From an uncultured Paraprevotella sp. (lineage in GTDB: Bacteria > Bacteroidota > Bacteroidia > Bacteroidales > Bacteroidaceae), in contig CALULQ010000012.1 of NCBI GenBank assembly GCA_944321525.1, forward strand, positions 32,123-96,122: DNA of 64,000 nucleotides, given 5' to 3'. Position 1 is the stretch's first letter. Each line of letters starts with the position of its first letter. The notes beneath the pieces were generated by a model, which had not been told where the DNA came from, did not search any database, and saw only the letters and a list, made by a program, of their open reading frames with translations. This document shows, in pieces, positions 8,269-17,251 of this stretch. The translations under genes were made by a program, and so were the position numbers.

Positions 8269-9507
8269 ATGAATACATCTGATGTCCAGGCACAGAAAAG
8301 GAGATATGGCATCGTTGGCAATTTCGAAGGGCTGAACCATGCGGTGGATGTCGCATTGCAAGTGGCCAAGACGGACTTGTCAGTGCTCATCACGGGTGAA
8401 AGTGGTGTGGGAAAGGAGATTATCCCCCGCATCATTCACGACAACAGCCTGAGAAAGACGAAAAAATATTTTGCGGTGAACTGCGGTTCCATCCCCGAAG
8501 GGACCATCGATTCCGAACTCTTCGGCCATGAGAAGGGAGCTTTTACCGGTGCCATTGGCGAGCGTGAAGGCTACTTCGGTGCGGCCAATGGCGGGACGCT
8601 TTTCCTGGACGAGGTGGGGGAACTTCCTTCGGCCACCCAGGCCCGTCTGCTCCGTGTGTTGGAGACCGGGGAGTATATCCGTGTCGGGTCGAGTGATGTG
8701 CGCAAGACCGATGTGCGCATCGTGGCAGCTACTAACGTGAACATGGCGCAGGCCATTCGCGACGGGCGCTTCCGCGAAGACTTGTTCTACCGCCTGAACA
8801 CGATACCCATCAAGATGCCGGCGCTCCGCGAGCGTGGCAACGATGTCGTGTTGCTGTTCAAGAAGTTTGCCATGGACACGGCGGAGAAGTACAACATGCC
8901 CGAGGCCGTGGAGCTGACAGCGGAGGCCCAGGAGAAACTGAAGCGCTATTCGTGGCCGGGCAACATCAGGCAGCTGAAGAACGTGGCCGAGCAGATTTCC
9001 ATCCTTTCCCCCGAGCGGGTCGTCACTCCGGAAATCCTTGCCGAATACATCCCGGACGACCCCGTATCGCACGACATCGTGCCGCTCAACAAGCGGAAAG
9101 AGGCGCACAGCTTCGAGAACGAGCGCGAATTGCTCTATAAAATCCTGTTCGACTTGCGCAACGACGTCACCGAACTGAAGAAACTGGTGCACGGGCAGCA
9201 GGCGGAGCGCGCGCGGCAGGATGTGGCCGTGCCGCAGGTACAAGGGTGTCCGGTGCCTTATTACCGTCCGGACGTGGCTTTCCCCGTCGCCAATTCCGCC
9301 TCTGCCAAGGGCGAGGAGGAGTTCCAGACGCCCGAGGAGTATGTGGAGGAAACCATTTCGCTCAACGACGTGGAGCGGCAAATGATAGTGAAAGCTTTGG
9401 AGAAAAACCGCGGGCGGCGGCGCAAGGCGGCGCAGGACCTGAACATATCCGAACGGACGCTTTACCGAAAAATCAAGGAATATGGCTTGGACAAGGAACA
9501 TCTTTAA
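8269..9507 (+). CDS. Sigma-54-dependent transcriptional activator without receiver domain
   Basis: The 412-residue protein starts almost directly with an AAA+ domain. It has Walker A GESGVGKE near residue 44, an intact GAFTGA loop near 90 (the sigma-54 contact) and Walker B GGTLFLDEVGE near 109. After the LRERGNDV and WPGNIRQLKN segments there is a linker, then a Fis-type helix-turn-helix (NRGRRRKAAQDLNISERTLYRKI) at the C-terminus. There is no receiver, GAF or PAS sensor, so its activity must be set by expression, a partner protein or an unrecognised ligand. Its 3' end overlaps lptE by 26 bases, suggesting translational coupling with the LPS export gene. Its targets cannot be told from the window. 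Confidence 0.93.
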   Translation: MNTSDVQAQKRRYGIVGNFEGLNHAVDVALQVAKTDLSVLITGESGVGKEIIPRIIHDNSLRKTKKYFAVNCGSIPEGTIDSELFGHEKGAFTGAIGEREGYFGAANGGTLFLDEVGELPSATQARLLRVLETGEYIRVGSSDVRKTDVRIVAATNVNMAQAIRDGRFREDLFYRLNTIPIKMPALRERGNDVVLLFKKFAMDTAEKYNMPEAVELTAEAQEKLKRYSWPGNIRQLKNVAEQISILSPERVVTPEILAEYIPDDPVSHDIVPLNKRKEAHSFENERELLYKILFDLRNDVTELKKLVHGQQAERARQDVAVPQVQGCPVPYYRPDVAFPVANSASAKGEEEFQTPEEYVEETISLNDVERQMIVKALEKNRGRRRKAAQDLNISERTLYRKIKEYGLDKEHL

Positions 9508-10006
9508 GCGGGCGGCCCTGCTGCTTTCTGTCGCTTTCCTGGCGGCGGCCTGCTCCATCTCGTATAAGTTCAATGGGGCTTCTATCGACTACACGAAGAC
9601 CAAGACCATCCAGATAGCGCAGTTCCCTATCCGCTCGGCCTACGTGTGGACTCCCATGCAGTCCATCTTCAACAACCAGCTGACGGACATTTATGCCCGT
9701 CAGACCAAGTTGCAACAGGTGAACCGCAATGGTGACTTGCAGCTTTCGGGCGAAATCGTGGAATACAGCCAGTTCAACAAAGGCGTGTCGGCCGACGGCT
9801 ATTCGTCGCAGGTGCAGTTGAAGATGACGGTGAATGTACGTTTCGTCAACAATGCCAACCACGATGAGGACTTCGAGCAGAAGTTCAGCGCCACGACGCA
9901 GTATGACTCCTCGCAGCAACTCACCGCCGTGCAGGAGGAACTGGTGACGCAGATGGTGGAGGATATTGTGGACCAGATATTCAATGCAACTGTAGCGAAT
10001 TGGTAA
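9482..10006 (+). CDS. lptE: LPS assembly lipoprotein LptE family
   Basis: The 174-residue protein has a signal peptide and lipobox (LAAAC, Cys 24). The mature part begins SISYKFNGASIDYTKTKTIQI, a start characteristic of Bacteroidetes LptE, and continues in an alternating strand pattern with a C-terminal helix EELVTQMVEDIVDQIFN. LptE plugs the LptD barrel and helps insert LPS into the outer leaflet of the outer membrane. The gene overlaps the upstream sigma-54 activator by 26 bases and is followed 2 bases later by the next gene. Confidence 0.85.
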   Translation: MAWTRNIFKRAALLLSVAFLAAACSISYKFNGASIDYTKTKTIQIAQFPIRSAYVWTPMQSIFNNQLTDIYARQTKLQQVNRNGDLQLSGEIVEYSQFNKGVSADGYSSQVQLKMTVNVRFVNNANHDEDFEQKFSATTQYDSSQQLTAVQEELVTQMVEDIVDQIFNATVANW

Positions 10007-10008
10007 GT

Positions 10009-10755
10009 ATGGAGCTAAATTTGACGGACTACATCAAACATCCGGAACGACTGGACAAGGAGACGCTGCCCCACTTGGAGCGGCTCGTGGCCGACTATCC
10101 GTTTTTCCAGCCGGCCCGCCTGCTCTATTTGCGCAACCTTTACCAGTTGCACGACGAACTTTTCGACCGCGAACTGAGGCGGGCAGCCTTCTTCCTGCCC
10201 GATCGCAAGGCCTTGTTCCAATTGATAGAAGGGGTGAACTACCGTCTGGAACCGGCAAAGAAATATCAGACAAAGGCTGAAAAGTCGGACGGAGAGGAGA
10301 CCGACCGCACATATTCTCTGATTGACAGCTTCCTGGCCAACTTGCCGGAAGAGAAGACGCGCCGCCCCAAGGTGGTCGACGCTTCGACAGACTACATGGC
10401 TTATCTGATGCAGAGCGAAGAGGCGCCCGATACGTTCGTTGCCGTGCCCCGCATGCAGCACCAAGAGCTCATAGACGATTTCATCGGGCAGGGCGACAAG
10501 CGAATCGTGCTTTCCCAGCCCGGCGACGAGGGCTGGCAGGCGCCCGAACCGCCTCCGGCCGAGGAAAACACCGAGGAAGAGGATTATTTCACGGAAACTT
10601 TGGCTAAAATTTATATAAAACAAGGCAGATATACGAAAGCGATGGAAATTATCAGGCGTTTAAGCTTGAAATATCCAAAAAAAAACCGTTACTTTGCAGA
10701 CCAAATCCGTTTCTTGGAGAAATTGATAATAAATAATAAAAATAAAAAAGCGTAA
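10009..10755 (+). CDS. Conserved protein with C-terminal TPR-like helices
   Basis: The 248-residue protein (from ATG 10009; a TTG at 10000 is possible but overlaps lptE) has no signal peptide. The N-terminal third is helical (LPHLERLVADYPFFQPARLLYLRNL). The middle is acidic and proline-rich (PEPPPAEENTEEE). The C-terminus has one TPR-like hairpin, YFTETLAKIYIKQGRYTKAM, followed by KYPKKNRYFADQI. This type of protein sits between lptE and secG in related Bacteroidales, but its function is unknown. A lone TPR-like hairpin suggests a partner-binding role. Confidence 0.8.
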   Translation: MELNLTDYIKHPERLDKETLPHLERLVADYPFFQPARLLYLRNLYQLHDELFDRELRRAAFFLPDRKALFQLIEGVNYRLEPAKKYQTKAEKSDGEETDRTYSLIDSFLANLPEEKTRRPKVVDASTDYMAYLMQSEEAPDTFVAVPRMQHQELIDDFIGQGDKRIVLSQPGDEGWQAPEPPPAEENTEEEDYFTETLAKIYIKQGRYTKAMEIIRRLSLKYPKKNRYFADQIRFLEKLIINNKNKKA

Positions 10756-10757
10756 AC

Positions 10758-11153
10758 ATGTACACAGTATTGATTGTTCTTATTGTGATTCTTGCGATCC
10801 TCATGTGCTTCATCGTGCTCATCCAAGAATCAAAAGGCGGTGGGTTGGCTTCCAGTTTCTCGGCTTCCAACCAAATCATGGGCGTGCGCAAGACCACGGA
10901 CGTGATTGAAAAGCTGACGTGGGGTCTGGCTGCTGCCATGGTAGTTTTTAGTGTCGTCTCAGTGTTCTTCATCCCGAAGGTCGCTACGGAAGAATCGGCC
11001 ATGATGAAGGCCGCCACGGAGCAAAGGGCAGTGAACTCCAACAACCTGCCGGGCTTCGGTGCAAGCCAGCCCCAGCAGCAGAACGCAGCGCCTGCCCAAG
11101 GGTCGGACGCCGCAAGCGCCCCTGCTCCTACGCAGCCGGCTGCCAACAATTAA
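10758..11153 (+). CDS. secG: Preprotein translocase subunit SecG
   Basis: The 131-residue protein has two membrane helices: residues 2-22 (TVLIVLIVILAILMCFIVLI) and about 53-75 (LTWGLAAAMVVFSVVSVFFI). The conserved cytoplasmic loop reads QESKGGGLASSFSASNQIMG. SecG assists SecYEA protein export. The low-complexity Ala/Gln/Pro tail after residue 90 is usual in Bacteroidetes SecG. It is the last gene of the plus-strand run; a terminator follows. Confidence 0.95.
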   Translation: MYTVLIVLIVILAILMCFIVLIQESKGGGLASSFSASNQIMGVRKTTDVIEKLTWGLAAAMVVFSVVSVFFIPKVATEESAMMKAATEQRAVNSNNLPGFGASQPQQQNAAPAQGSDAASAPAPTQPAANN

Positions 11154-11175
11154 GAGTGAAAACAGGTATTTTTTT

Positions 11176-11215
11176 GCCGGGGCCCGTTCCGCATGGTGCG
11201 CGTCCCGGCTTTTTT
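11176..11215 (+). terminator. Rho-independent terminator of secG
   Basis: GCCGGG and CCCGGC arms enclose a 22-base internal segment and are followed by a run of six T. It lies 22 bases after the secG stop. Confidence 0.75.
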
Positions 11216-11218
11216 CTG

Positions 11219-11255
11219 CGCATCCCCTTGTCCGGTATCTTGGGCAAGGGGATGC
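11219..11255 (+). terminator. Second hairpin between the convergent secG and uvrA genes
   Basis: CGCATCCCCTTG pairs perfectly with CAAGGGGATGCG (12 bp) around a 13-base loop, followed by CTGTTTTCTT. It may back up secG termination and stop uvrA transcripts, though T-tracts are weak on the uvrA side. Confidence 0.5.
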
Positions 11256-11264
11256 GCTGTTTTC

Positions 11265-14084
11265 TTAGGCTTCGGCCAGTTTTTCCTTGAGGAAGCGCCC
11301 GGTGTAGCTGGCCGCACAGGCTGCCACCTCTTGCGGTGTCCCGCACACGACCACGTTTCCGCCTCCCTGTCCGCCTTCCGGTCCGAGGTCGACAATGTAG
11401 TCGGCGCATTTGACGACGTCCATGTTGTGCTCGATGATGATGAGCGTGTGGCCGCGCAGGATGAGGGCGTCGAAGGCCGCCAGCAATCTTCTGATGTCGT
11501 GGAAGTGCAGGCCGGTTGTGGGTTCGTCGAAGATGAAGATGGTGGGGTCGGCCTTCTCCATGCCCAGATAGTAGGCCAGCTTGACGCGCTGGTTTTCTCC
11601 GCCCGACAAGGTGCTGGACGATTGCCCCAGTTTGATGTAGCCCAAGCCCACGTCCTGCAGTGGCTTGAGCTTTTTTGAAATCTTGTCTTGCCCATGCGCG
11701 TCGAAGAACTCTATGGCCTGGTTCACGGTCATGTTCAGTACGTCGTAGATGTTCTGCCCTTCGAACTTCACTTCGAGGATGTCGCTTTTGAAGCGCTTTC
11801 CGTGGCACGACTCGCACTCCAGCACCAAATCGGCCATGAACTGCATTTCCACTGTGACGGTGCCTTCGCCCTTGCATTCCTCGCATCGCCCGCCCTCGGT
11901 GTTGAACGAGAAGTATCCGGCCGTGAATCCCATTTGCTTGGCCAAGGGCTGTTCGGCGAAGAGCTTGCGTATTTCGTCGTAAGCTTTGATGTAGGTCACG
12001 GGGTTGCTGCGCGAGGATTTCCCGATGGGGTTCTGGTCCACGAATTCGATGTTCCTCACCATGTCCAGGTCGCCTTCCAGTCCGAGGAATTCCCCGGGGC
12101 GGTCGGCCACTTCGTCGAATTGCCTTTTCATGGCGCGGAAGAAGATGTCGCGCACGAGGGTGGACTTGCCCGAACCGCTCACGCCGGTGACCACGGTCAT
12201 GACGTTGAGCGGGAAGCTCACGTCGATGCCGCGCAGGTTGTTGGCCCTCGCGCCCTTTACCTTGATATAGTTGTTCCACGGTCGCGGGCTGTCGGGCAGC
12301 GGGATGGTTTCCTGCCCCGTCAGGTATTTCACGGTGTAGCTCCGCGTGTCCTGCGGCTTTTCGGCCAGCATTTTTTTCAGGTCGCCTTGGAACACGACCT
12401 CCCCGCCCAGCCGTCCGGCGTTCGGCCCGATGTCGATGATGTAGTCGGCGGCCCGGATGATTTCCTCGTCGTGCTCCACCACGATCACCGTGTTGCCCAG
12501 TTGTTGCAGCTGGCGCAGCACGCGGATGAGTTTGTCCGTGTCGCGGCTGTGCAGCCCGATGCTGGGTTCGTCCAGGATGTAGAGCGAGCCCACGAGGCTG
12601 CTGCCCAGCGAGGTGGCCAGGTTGATGCGCTGGCTTTCGCCGCCCGAGAGCGTGTTGCTCAGCCGGTTCAGGGTGAGGTATCCCAGTCCCACGTCCAGCA
12701 GGAACTGTATGCGGTTGTTGATTTCGGTGAGCAGCCGCCGGCCGATTTCCTGTTCGTGTTCGGTCAGTTCCAGTTGGTCGAAGAACTTTTTCAGTTCCGT
12801 CACCGGCAGGTCCACCAGGTCCGAGATGGAGCGTCCCCCTATCTTTACGTATCCGGCTTCGGGCCGTAGCCGTGTGCCGTGGCATTTGGGGCAGATGGTC
12901 TTGCCCCGGTAGCGCGCCAGCATGACGCGGTATTGGATTTTGTATTGGTTGTCCTCGAGCATCTTGAAGAAACTGTCGATGCACACCTCGTTGATGTCCG
13001 ACAGGAGGTCTTTCGGTTCGCCGTGCCAGAGGAAATCCTTCTGTGCCTGCGTCAGTTGGTAGTAAGGTTCAAAGATGGGAAAGTTGTGCCGCGCGGCCCT
13101 CCGGCAGAATTCGTTTTTCCATTCCCCCATTTTCTCTCCGCGCCAGCAGACCACCGCCCCTTCGTAGACGCTCAGGGCCGAGTTGGGCACCACCAGGTGC
13201 TCGTCGATGCCGATGACGCGGCCGAAGCCTTCACATTCGGGGCAGGCCCCGATGGGCGAGTTGAAGGAGAACAGGTTGTCCGTGGGCTCTTCGAAGGTCA
13301 TGCCGTCCGCCTCGAAGCGGGTGGAGAAGAAGTGGAGCAGTCCCGAGGGATAGAAGCGGAGCATGCACTCGCCGTTTCCCTCATAGAAGGCCGTTTCGGC
13401 AGAGTCGGTCAGGCGCGAGATGCTGTCTTTCGCGTCATCGCAGGCCATGCGGTCCACGAGCAGGTAGATGGTTTTGCCTTTGCCCGCGTCGGGGTTTTTC
13501 GAGAGCTCCACCATGAAGTCTTCCATGCGGGTGATTTCGCCGTTCACCTCTATGCGCGAGAAGCCCTGTTTGAAGTCGCTGTCCAGCTGTTCGGACAGGC
13601 TCCGTCCCTCGCGCACCACGAGCGGGGCGAGCACGGTGAAGCGCGTGCCTTTGGAGTAGGAGAGCATGCACCGCACGACGTCTTCCGTGGTGTGCTTCTT
13701 CACCTCCTGCCCGCTCACGGGGGAGAAGGTGCGCCCGATGCGGGCGTAGAGCAGCCTCAGGTATTCATAGATTTCCGTCGAAGTGCCCACCGTGGAGCGG
13801 GGGTTGCGGCTGCTCACCTTCTGTTCGATGGCGATGGCGGGCGGTATGCCCTTGATGTAGTCGCACTCCGGTTTGCTCATGCGCCCCAGAAACTGGCGGG
13901 CATAGGCCGACAGGCTTTCCACGTAGCGCCGTTGGCCTTCGGCGTAGAGCGTGTCGAAGGCCAGCGATGATTTGCCCGAGCCCGAGAGGCCGGTGATGAC
14001 AATCAGTTTGTTGCGCGGGATGTCCAGGTCGATATTCTTCAGGTTGTTCACCCGTGCGCCTTTGATTTGGATGTAATCGTTCAT
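11265..14084 (-). CDS. uvrA: Excinuclease ABC subunit A UvrA
   Basis: The 939-residue protein is full length for UvrA, the damage-recognition ATPase of nucleotide excision repair. It has two ABC ATPase halves: Walker [20 protein letters not shown] near residue 33 and [13 protein letters not shown] near 640. Signature motifs are [12 protein letters not shown] and [12 protein letters not shown]. Zinc-finger cysteine pairs appear at [17 protein letters not shown] and CEECKGEG...CESCHGKR. It is transcribed alone towards secG, and a -7 box lies just upstream. Confidence 0.98.
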   Translation of the reverse strand: MNDYIQIKGARVNNLKNIDLDIPRNKLIVITGLSGSGKSSLAFDTLYAEGQRRYVESLSAYARQFLGRMSKPECDYIKGIPPAIAIEQKVSSRNPRSTVGTSTEIYEYLRLLYARIGRTFSPVSGQEVKKHTTEDVVRCMLSYSKGTRFTVLAPLVVREGRSLSEQLDSDFKQGFSRIEVNGEITRMEDFMVELSKNPDAGKGKTIYLLVDRMACDDAKDSISRLTDSAETAFYEGNGECMLRFYPSGLLHFFSTRFEADGMTFEEPTDNLFSFNSPIGACPECEGFGRVIGIDEHLVVPNSALSVYEGAVVCWRGEKMGEWKNEFCRRAARHNFPIFEPYYQLTQAQKDFLWHGEPKDLLSDINEVCIDSFFKMLEDNQYKIQYRVMLARYRGKTICPKCHGTRLRPEAGYVKIGGRSISDLVDLPVTELKKFFDQLELTEHEQEIGRRLLTEINNRIQFLLDVGLGYLTLNRLSNTLSGGESQRINLATSLGSSLVGSLYILDEPSIGLHSRDTDKLIRVLRQLQQLGNTVIVVEHDEEIIRAADYIIDIGPNAGRLGGEVVFQGDLKKMLAEKPQDTRSYTVKYLTGQETIPLPDSPRPWNNYIKVKGARANNLRGIDVSFPLNVMTVVTGVSGSGKSTLVRDIFFRAMKRQFDEVADRPGEFLGLEGDLDMVRNIEFVDQNPIGKSSRSNPVTYIKAYDEIRKLFAEQPLAKQMGFTAGYFSFNTEGGRCEECKGEGTVTVEMQFMADLVLECESCHGKRFKSDILEVKFEGQNIYDVLNMTVNQAIEFFDAHGQDKISKKLKPLQDVGLGYIKLGQSSSTLSGGENQRVKLAYYLGMEKADPTIFIFDEPTTGLHFHDIRRLLAAFDALILRGHTLIIIEHNMDVVKCADYIVDLGPEGGQGGGNVVVCGTPQEVAACAASYTGRFLKEKLAEA

Positions 14085-14106
14085 GTACGTTCGTTTAGTG
14101 TGGACA

Positions 14107-14114
14107 CAAAGTTA
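14107..14114 (-). promoter_or_regulatory. -7 element of uvrA
   Basis: The minus strand reads TAACTTTG, matching TAnnTTTG, 22 bases before the uvrA start at 14084. Confidence 0.5.
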
Positions 14115-14489
14115 CGGAAATATGTCGGGAAAACCTTGTGATTTTCTTTCCTTGGTTGCATCAAGATAGGGTTTGTTGTTTTATGGGTGTCCGCCGTATT
14201 GCTTTTATGTTAACGAACAAGACACTGTTTCATGATTCTGAGAGAGAGTACGGCACACCCTTTCCATAAGTATAACCTTAATGTTTTTTTGCGTTTTTTA
14301 CGAAGAGTGTTTCTGGTCGAGAAAGACAGGGGAGGTGCGGTGTTTTTCTCGGGTATGACTGTGCTTCCGCTTGTTCGGCTTGACATGGTCACAAAAGGCC
14401 CTCCAAAAGCATCATCCCACAAAAATACGAAATTTTGTGGGATGTGCCAAAAGCTAACAGATGGGGCAAAATCTGTTCTTGCTTTTCTT
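14115..14489. other. Non-coding region between uvrA and pfkA with one perfect inverted repeat
   Basis: No convincing gene is present. The only clear structure is at 14412-14443: CATCCCACAAAA and TTTTGTGGGATG, a perfect 12-bp stem about 50 bases beyond the pfkA stop. It may terminate pfkA, although it lacks a good U-tract. The rest is AT-richer than the neighbours. Confidence 0.5.
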
Positions 14490-15470
14490 TTAAATGGAGA
14501 GTTCGTTCAGGATGCGGATGAGGCTTTTGTCGATGGGCTTGTCGGTTTTTATGGCCTCAATGAATGGGATGTAGACGATTTGGTCATTGTGGATGCCAAT
14601 CATGACGTTGCGTTGCCCTTCTAATAAAGCTTGTATAGCTCCGTCGCCTAATCGGCTGGCCAGAATACGGTCGTAGGCACTGGGGGAGCCGCCTCGTTGC
14701 AGATGTCCCAAGATGGATACCCTGACATCGTATTGCGGATATTCTTTTTCCACCCGTTTGGCGTAGTGTAAAGCTCCTTTGTCTTTGTTGCTTTCCGATA
14801 CGATGACGATACTACTGTTCTTGGTCTTTCGGAATCCTCGGTTAATGAATGTTTCCAATTGATCAGCGTCGGTGCGGTCTTCCGGAATAATTGCCGCTTC
14901 CGCTCCGGCTGCCACTGCACTATATTGTGCGAGGAATCCGGCGTCGCGCCCCATAACCTCGACGAAGAAAAGGCGGTCGTGCGAGGTGGCTGTGTCGCGG
15001 ATTTTGTCCACGCATTCCACGATGGTGTTCAGTGCCGTGTCATATCCTATGGTAGCATCCGTGCCGTAGAGGTCGTTGTCAATGGTGCCGGGCAGTCCGA
15101 TGCAGGTGATGTCTTCATGTTCGTCGGCGAAGGTGCGCGCGCCAGTCAGTGAGCCGTCGCCTCCGATGATGACCAGAGCCGTTATGCGTTCTTTTCGTAG
15201 AGTTTCGTAAGCTTTTCTGCGTCCTTGGGAAGTCATGAAGTCCTTGCTCCGGGCAGTCTTTAGAATTGTGCCGCCGCGTTGTATGATATTGCTGACATCC
15301 TCGGTGTTCAGTTCTTTCACTTCACCGGCAATCAGGCCTTCATACCCCCTGTAGATACCTTTTATCTTAAGGCCGTTGAAGATTGCGCTGCGTGTTACGG
15401 CCCGGATTGCCGCATTCATTCCGGAGGCGTCTCCTCCGGAGGTCAGTATTCCGATATAATTTCCAGTCAT
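14490..15470 (-). CDS. pfkA: ATP-dependent 6-phosphofructokinase
   Basis: The 326-residue enzyme phosphorylates fructose 6-phosphate in glycolysis. It has the nucleotide loop [19 protein letters not shown] at residue 6, [11 protein letters not shown] near 98, the catalytic [10 protein letters not shown] near 127, and substrate-binding MGRDAGFLA and [19 protein letters not shown] with a glycine at the 104-equivalent position points to the ATP-dependent class rather than PPi. It lies 33 bases downstream of the ferritin-like gene on the same strand and may be cotranscribed with it. Confidence 0.95.
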   Translation of the reverse strand: MTGNYIGILTSGGDASGMNAAIRAVTRSAIFNGLKIKGIYRGYEGLIAGEVKELNTEDVSNIIQRGGTILKTARSKDFMTSQGRRKAYETLRKERITALVIIGGDGSLTGARTFADEHEDITCIGLPGTIDNDLYGTDATIGYDTALNTIVECVDKIRDTATSHDRLFFVEVMGRDAGFLAQYSAVAAGAEAAIIPEDRTDADQLETFINRGFRKTKNSSIVIVSESNKDKGALHYAKRVEKEYPQYDVRVSILGHLQRGGSPSAYDRILASRLGDGAIQALLEGQRNVMIGIHNDQIVYIPFIEAIKTDKPIDKSLIRILNELSI

Positions 15471-15503
15471 AATGTCTTTGTCGTTTAGTTGGTCGTTTGT
15501 GGG

Positions 15504-15953
15504 TTATTCGGGAAGTCTCCGCTGGCTTTCTTCGGCTAAAATATGCATCAGTTCGAGCAGGATGTTGCCGATATAGGGGCGGTCGTCATAGAGATGGCGG
15601 ATGCTGGTGTAAAGGTCTTTGTCAAGGTAGTGTACGGCAAAGAGGAAACTCTTGACATCCCGTTGTACGTTCTGTTCTTGTTCGACGAGCCGGTTGAGTG
15701 CTTCCGTGGAGTTCCGCCATTCCGGCATGTGTCCTTCTTGGGGAGCGATGTCGGTTGTCCCTCCTTGGTGGTAGAGGAGGTGCATGATGGCGTGCACACG
15801 TTCCATGTTGCCTCGTGATTGCAGTTGAAGCCATGAACTAAGAACGGGAAAGCCATTCCGTTCGAAGAACACTTGCATGGCAAGGTATAGGTTGGAAGAC
15901 CAGATTTCCGTGTTGATTAGCTTGTTCATGGCGTTTTCGATTTGCTTGTCCAT
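15504..15953 (-). CDS. Ferritin-like protein with a partly altered ligand set
   Basis: The 149-residue protein starts like ferritin: NKLINTEIWSSNLYLAMQ (E16 at the first ferroxidase ligand position), then WLQLQSRGNMERVHAIM with E51 and H54 in an ExxH pair. The stretch before this pair is SRGN where ferritins usually have acidic residues. The later helix that normally ends in an EQVEEE-type motif reads RHLYDDRPYIGNILLELM. It is therefore probably a four-helix ferritin-like protein with reduced or changed iron chemistry. A Dps-type assignment is possible but fits less well. It lies between a small hypothetical gene and pfkA on the same strand. Confidence 0.7.
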   Translation of the reverse strand: MDKQIENAMNKLINTEIWSSNLYLAMQVFFERNGFPVLSSWLQLQSRGNMERVHAIMHLLYHQGGTTDIAPQEGHMPEWRNSTEALNRLVEQEQNVQRDVKSFLFAVHYLDKDLYTSIRHLYDDRPYIGNILLELMHILAEESQRRLPE

Positions 15954-15970
15954 AAGAATATATTTAAATG

Positions 15971-16270
15971 TTAAGGTCTTGTCGGGGCTTTGTCTGCCTG
16001 TTCTGTGGTTGGAGGAATGTCGGGGGTGTCGTCCAACAATGCCAATAGCAAGTCTATTTCGTCTTCTATCAGTTCTATTTTGTTCATCATTTTATGTGAA
16101 GAATCCATGTCAATGGCATCCTTGATGCTTTTGACATCCTGGCATAACGAAATGAGCTTGAGCCACAAATCTTCCCTGTTATCGTGGGGCAAATTGTATT
16201 CTTTCATGAAATGGGAAAGTATATGGGTTGTAATGAAGGATTGGCATGTAATTTGTATGTAACTTCCCAT
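15971..16270 (-). CDS. Small hypothetical protein upstream of the ferritin-like gene
   Basis: The 99-residue frame is mostly helical and acidic, with MMNKIELIEDEIDLLLALLDD near residues 60-80 and a proline-rich tail. No signal peptide or membrane segment is seen. It ends 17 bases before the ferritin-like gene on the same strand, which is the main support for it being real. I do not recognise the family. The start at 16270 is the only in-frame ATG that gives the full helix set. Confidence 0.5.
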   Translation of the reverse strand: MGSYIQITCQSFITTHILSHFMKEYNLPHDNREDLWLKLISLCQDVKSIKDAIDMDSSHKMMNKIELIEDEIDLLLALLDDTPDIPPTTEQADKAPTRP

Positions 16271-16334
16271 GTATTTGTTTTCATTGCTTTTAGAGCTTAA
16301 AGTACAACCTCCTCCCCAAGGGTCGTGTTTGTTC

Positions 16335-16467
16335 TTTGGTTACATGGTTAAACGTGGGGAACTTTAGTATTATCGTTCAGAAGTATCCCCATACTCAACA
16401 ACAAATAATACATAAAGCCCCACGTCTATTTGATATATAGCATTCCCCGCAAGGGAATGCTTTTTTT
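16335..16467 (+). ncRNA. Candidate structured small RNA ending in an intrinsic terminator
   Basis: ACGTGGGG at 16352-16359 pairs with CCCCACGT at 16418-16425. The stem continues inward as CTTTA-GTATTAT against ATAATAC-ATAAAG. Inside is a small hairpin AGTAT-CCCC-ATACT. About 14 bases later comes a strong terminator with a T-tract. No protein gene ends here on the plus strand, so a free RNA is the simplest reading. The 5' end is unknown; no clear promoter was found. Confidence 0.45.
16440..16467 (+). terminator. Intrinsic terminator with no upstream coding gene
   Basis: GCATTCCC and GGGAATGC form an 8-bp stem with a CGCAA loop, followed by seven T. Confidence 0.85.
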
Positions 16468-16683
16468 AGTATATATCTATAGTCCGCAGAGCGTTTCTGT
16501 ATATCCATTGTTGTTGTGAGAAATTGGGGATTTCCTGAACTTGGATAATGCCAAAACGCTTGCCATGGCCCTCTCTTAGGGCTATGCAAATATAGTGAAT
16601 TTCGGATAAGCGGCAAATAATATTCGGATTTATTTTTTTATTGATGTTAGTCTCTGCTTCCTTTCTGTACTCTGTGGACGGGC

Positions 16684-16790
16684 GGTTTGCGGAGTTCCGG
16701 ATTGTACTTGCCGCAAGGCACTCGAGTACTCTGCGGCAAGTACTCGAGTACTCTCCGCAGAGTACGCTGGCGGACTCCGCACGGCGGGGT
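16684..16790. repeat. GTACT palindromic repeat, copy 1
   Basis: Outer arms TTGCGGAGT and ACTCCGCA flank three 14-base GTACT...GCAA/GCAGA blocks separated by 8-base GTACTCGA-type blocks (core 16704-16765). It lies upstream of the MGMT-type gene and is non-coding. Confidence 0.85.
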
Positions 16791-16876
16791 GGGGCAAAGG
16801 GCACGGACGTGGCCGGACATGCCCTTCGACGGATGTTTTTTGGGCGAGTTTGTGAGGCGGGCGAGGGAAAAAGCGG

Positions 16877-16884
16877 TATTTTTG
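16877..16884 (+). promoter_or_regulatory. -7 element of the MGMT-type gene
   Basis: TATTTTTG matches TAnnTTTG, 30 bases before the ATG at 16914. A TTTG lies further upstream at 16848, slightly too far for an ideal -33. Confidence 0.5.
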
Positions 16885-16913
16885 TCCCGCGAGAATTTAT
16901 TTGTCAAAAGAGT

Positions 16914-17240
16914 ATGGGAAAAAACACAGTCGATGTTGCCGTATTCCGGCAGCAGGTGTACGATGTGGTGGCAGCCATTCCCCGCGGGAAGGTGCTGGCC
17001 TATGGCGATGTGGCCTGGCTGGCCGGCCGTCCGCGCCATGCCCGTCTGGTGGGGCGCTTGTTGGGCGACGCGCCGCCGGACCGGGGCTTGCCTTGCCACC
17101 GCGTGGTGAACAGCGCGGGGCGGACGGCCCCGCATTGGCCCGGGCAGGTGGAGTGGCTGAAGGCCGAAGGCGTCGTGTTCCGCCCCAACGGGTGCGTGGA
17201 CATGAAAGCCTGCCGGTGGAGCATGGACGTGGCCGACTGA
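16914..17240 (+). CDS. MGMT-family protein, DNA-binding domain only
   Basis: The 108-residue protein matches the C-terminal domain of O6-alkylguanine-DNA alkyltransferases: FRQQVYDVVAAIPRGKVLAYGDVAWLAG and the active-site segment GLPCHRVVNSAGR. The acceptor cysteine is present, unlike alkyltransferase-like proteins, which have tryptophan there. The N-terminal domain of Ada/Ogt is missing, as in stand-alone YbaZ-type proteins. The longer in-frame start upstream would read through repeat copy 1, so the ATG at 16914 behind a -7 box is preferred. Its 3' end faces the HEAT-like gene 11 bases away. Confidence 0.85.
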   Translation: MGKNTVDVAVFRQQVYDVVAAIPRGKVLAYGDVAWLAGRPRHARLVGRLLGDAPPDRGLPCHRVVNSAGRTAPHWPGQVEWLKAEGVVFRPNGCVDMKACRWSMDVAD

Positions 17241-17251
17241 CAAACCGCGGT

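Noticed and set aside
14210..14624. Small frames between uvrA and pfkA (70 and 130 residues)
   Set aside because: The plus frame runs into the pfkA gene antisense; both lack a ribosome site, domains or plausible composition.
16395..16616. 73-residue minus-strand frame
   Set aside because: It runs through the terminator hairpin and the structured region, is cysteine-rich at its end in an unlikely way, and has no promoter or neighbour support.
16684..16790. CRISPR array
   Set aside because: The GTACT blocks alternate at 14 and 8 bp, have no unique spacers and form only two or three units within larger palindromes; no cas gene is present.
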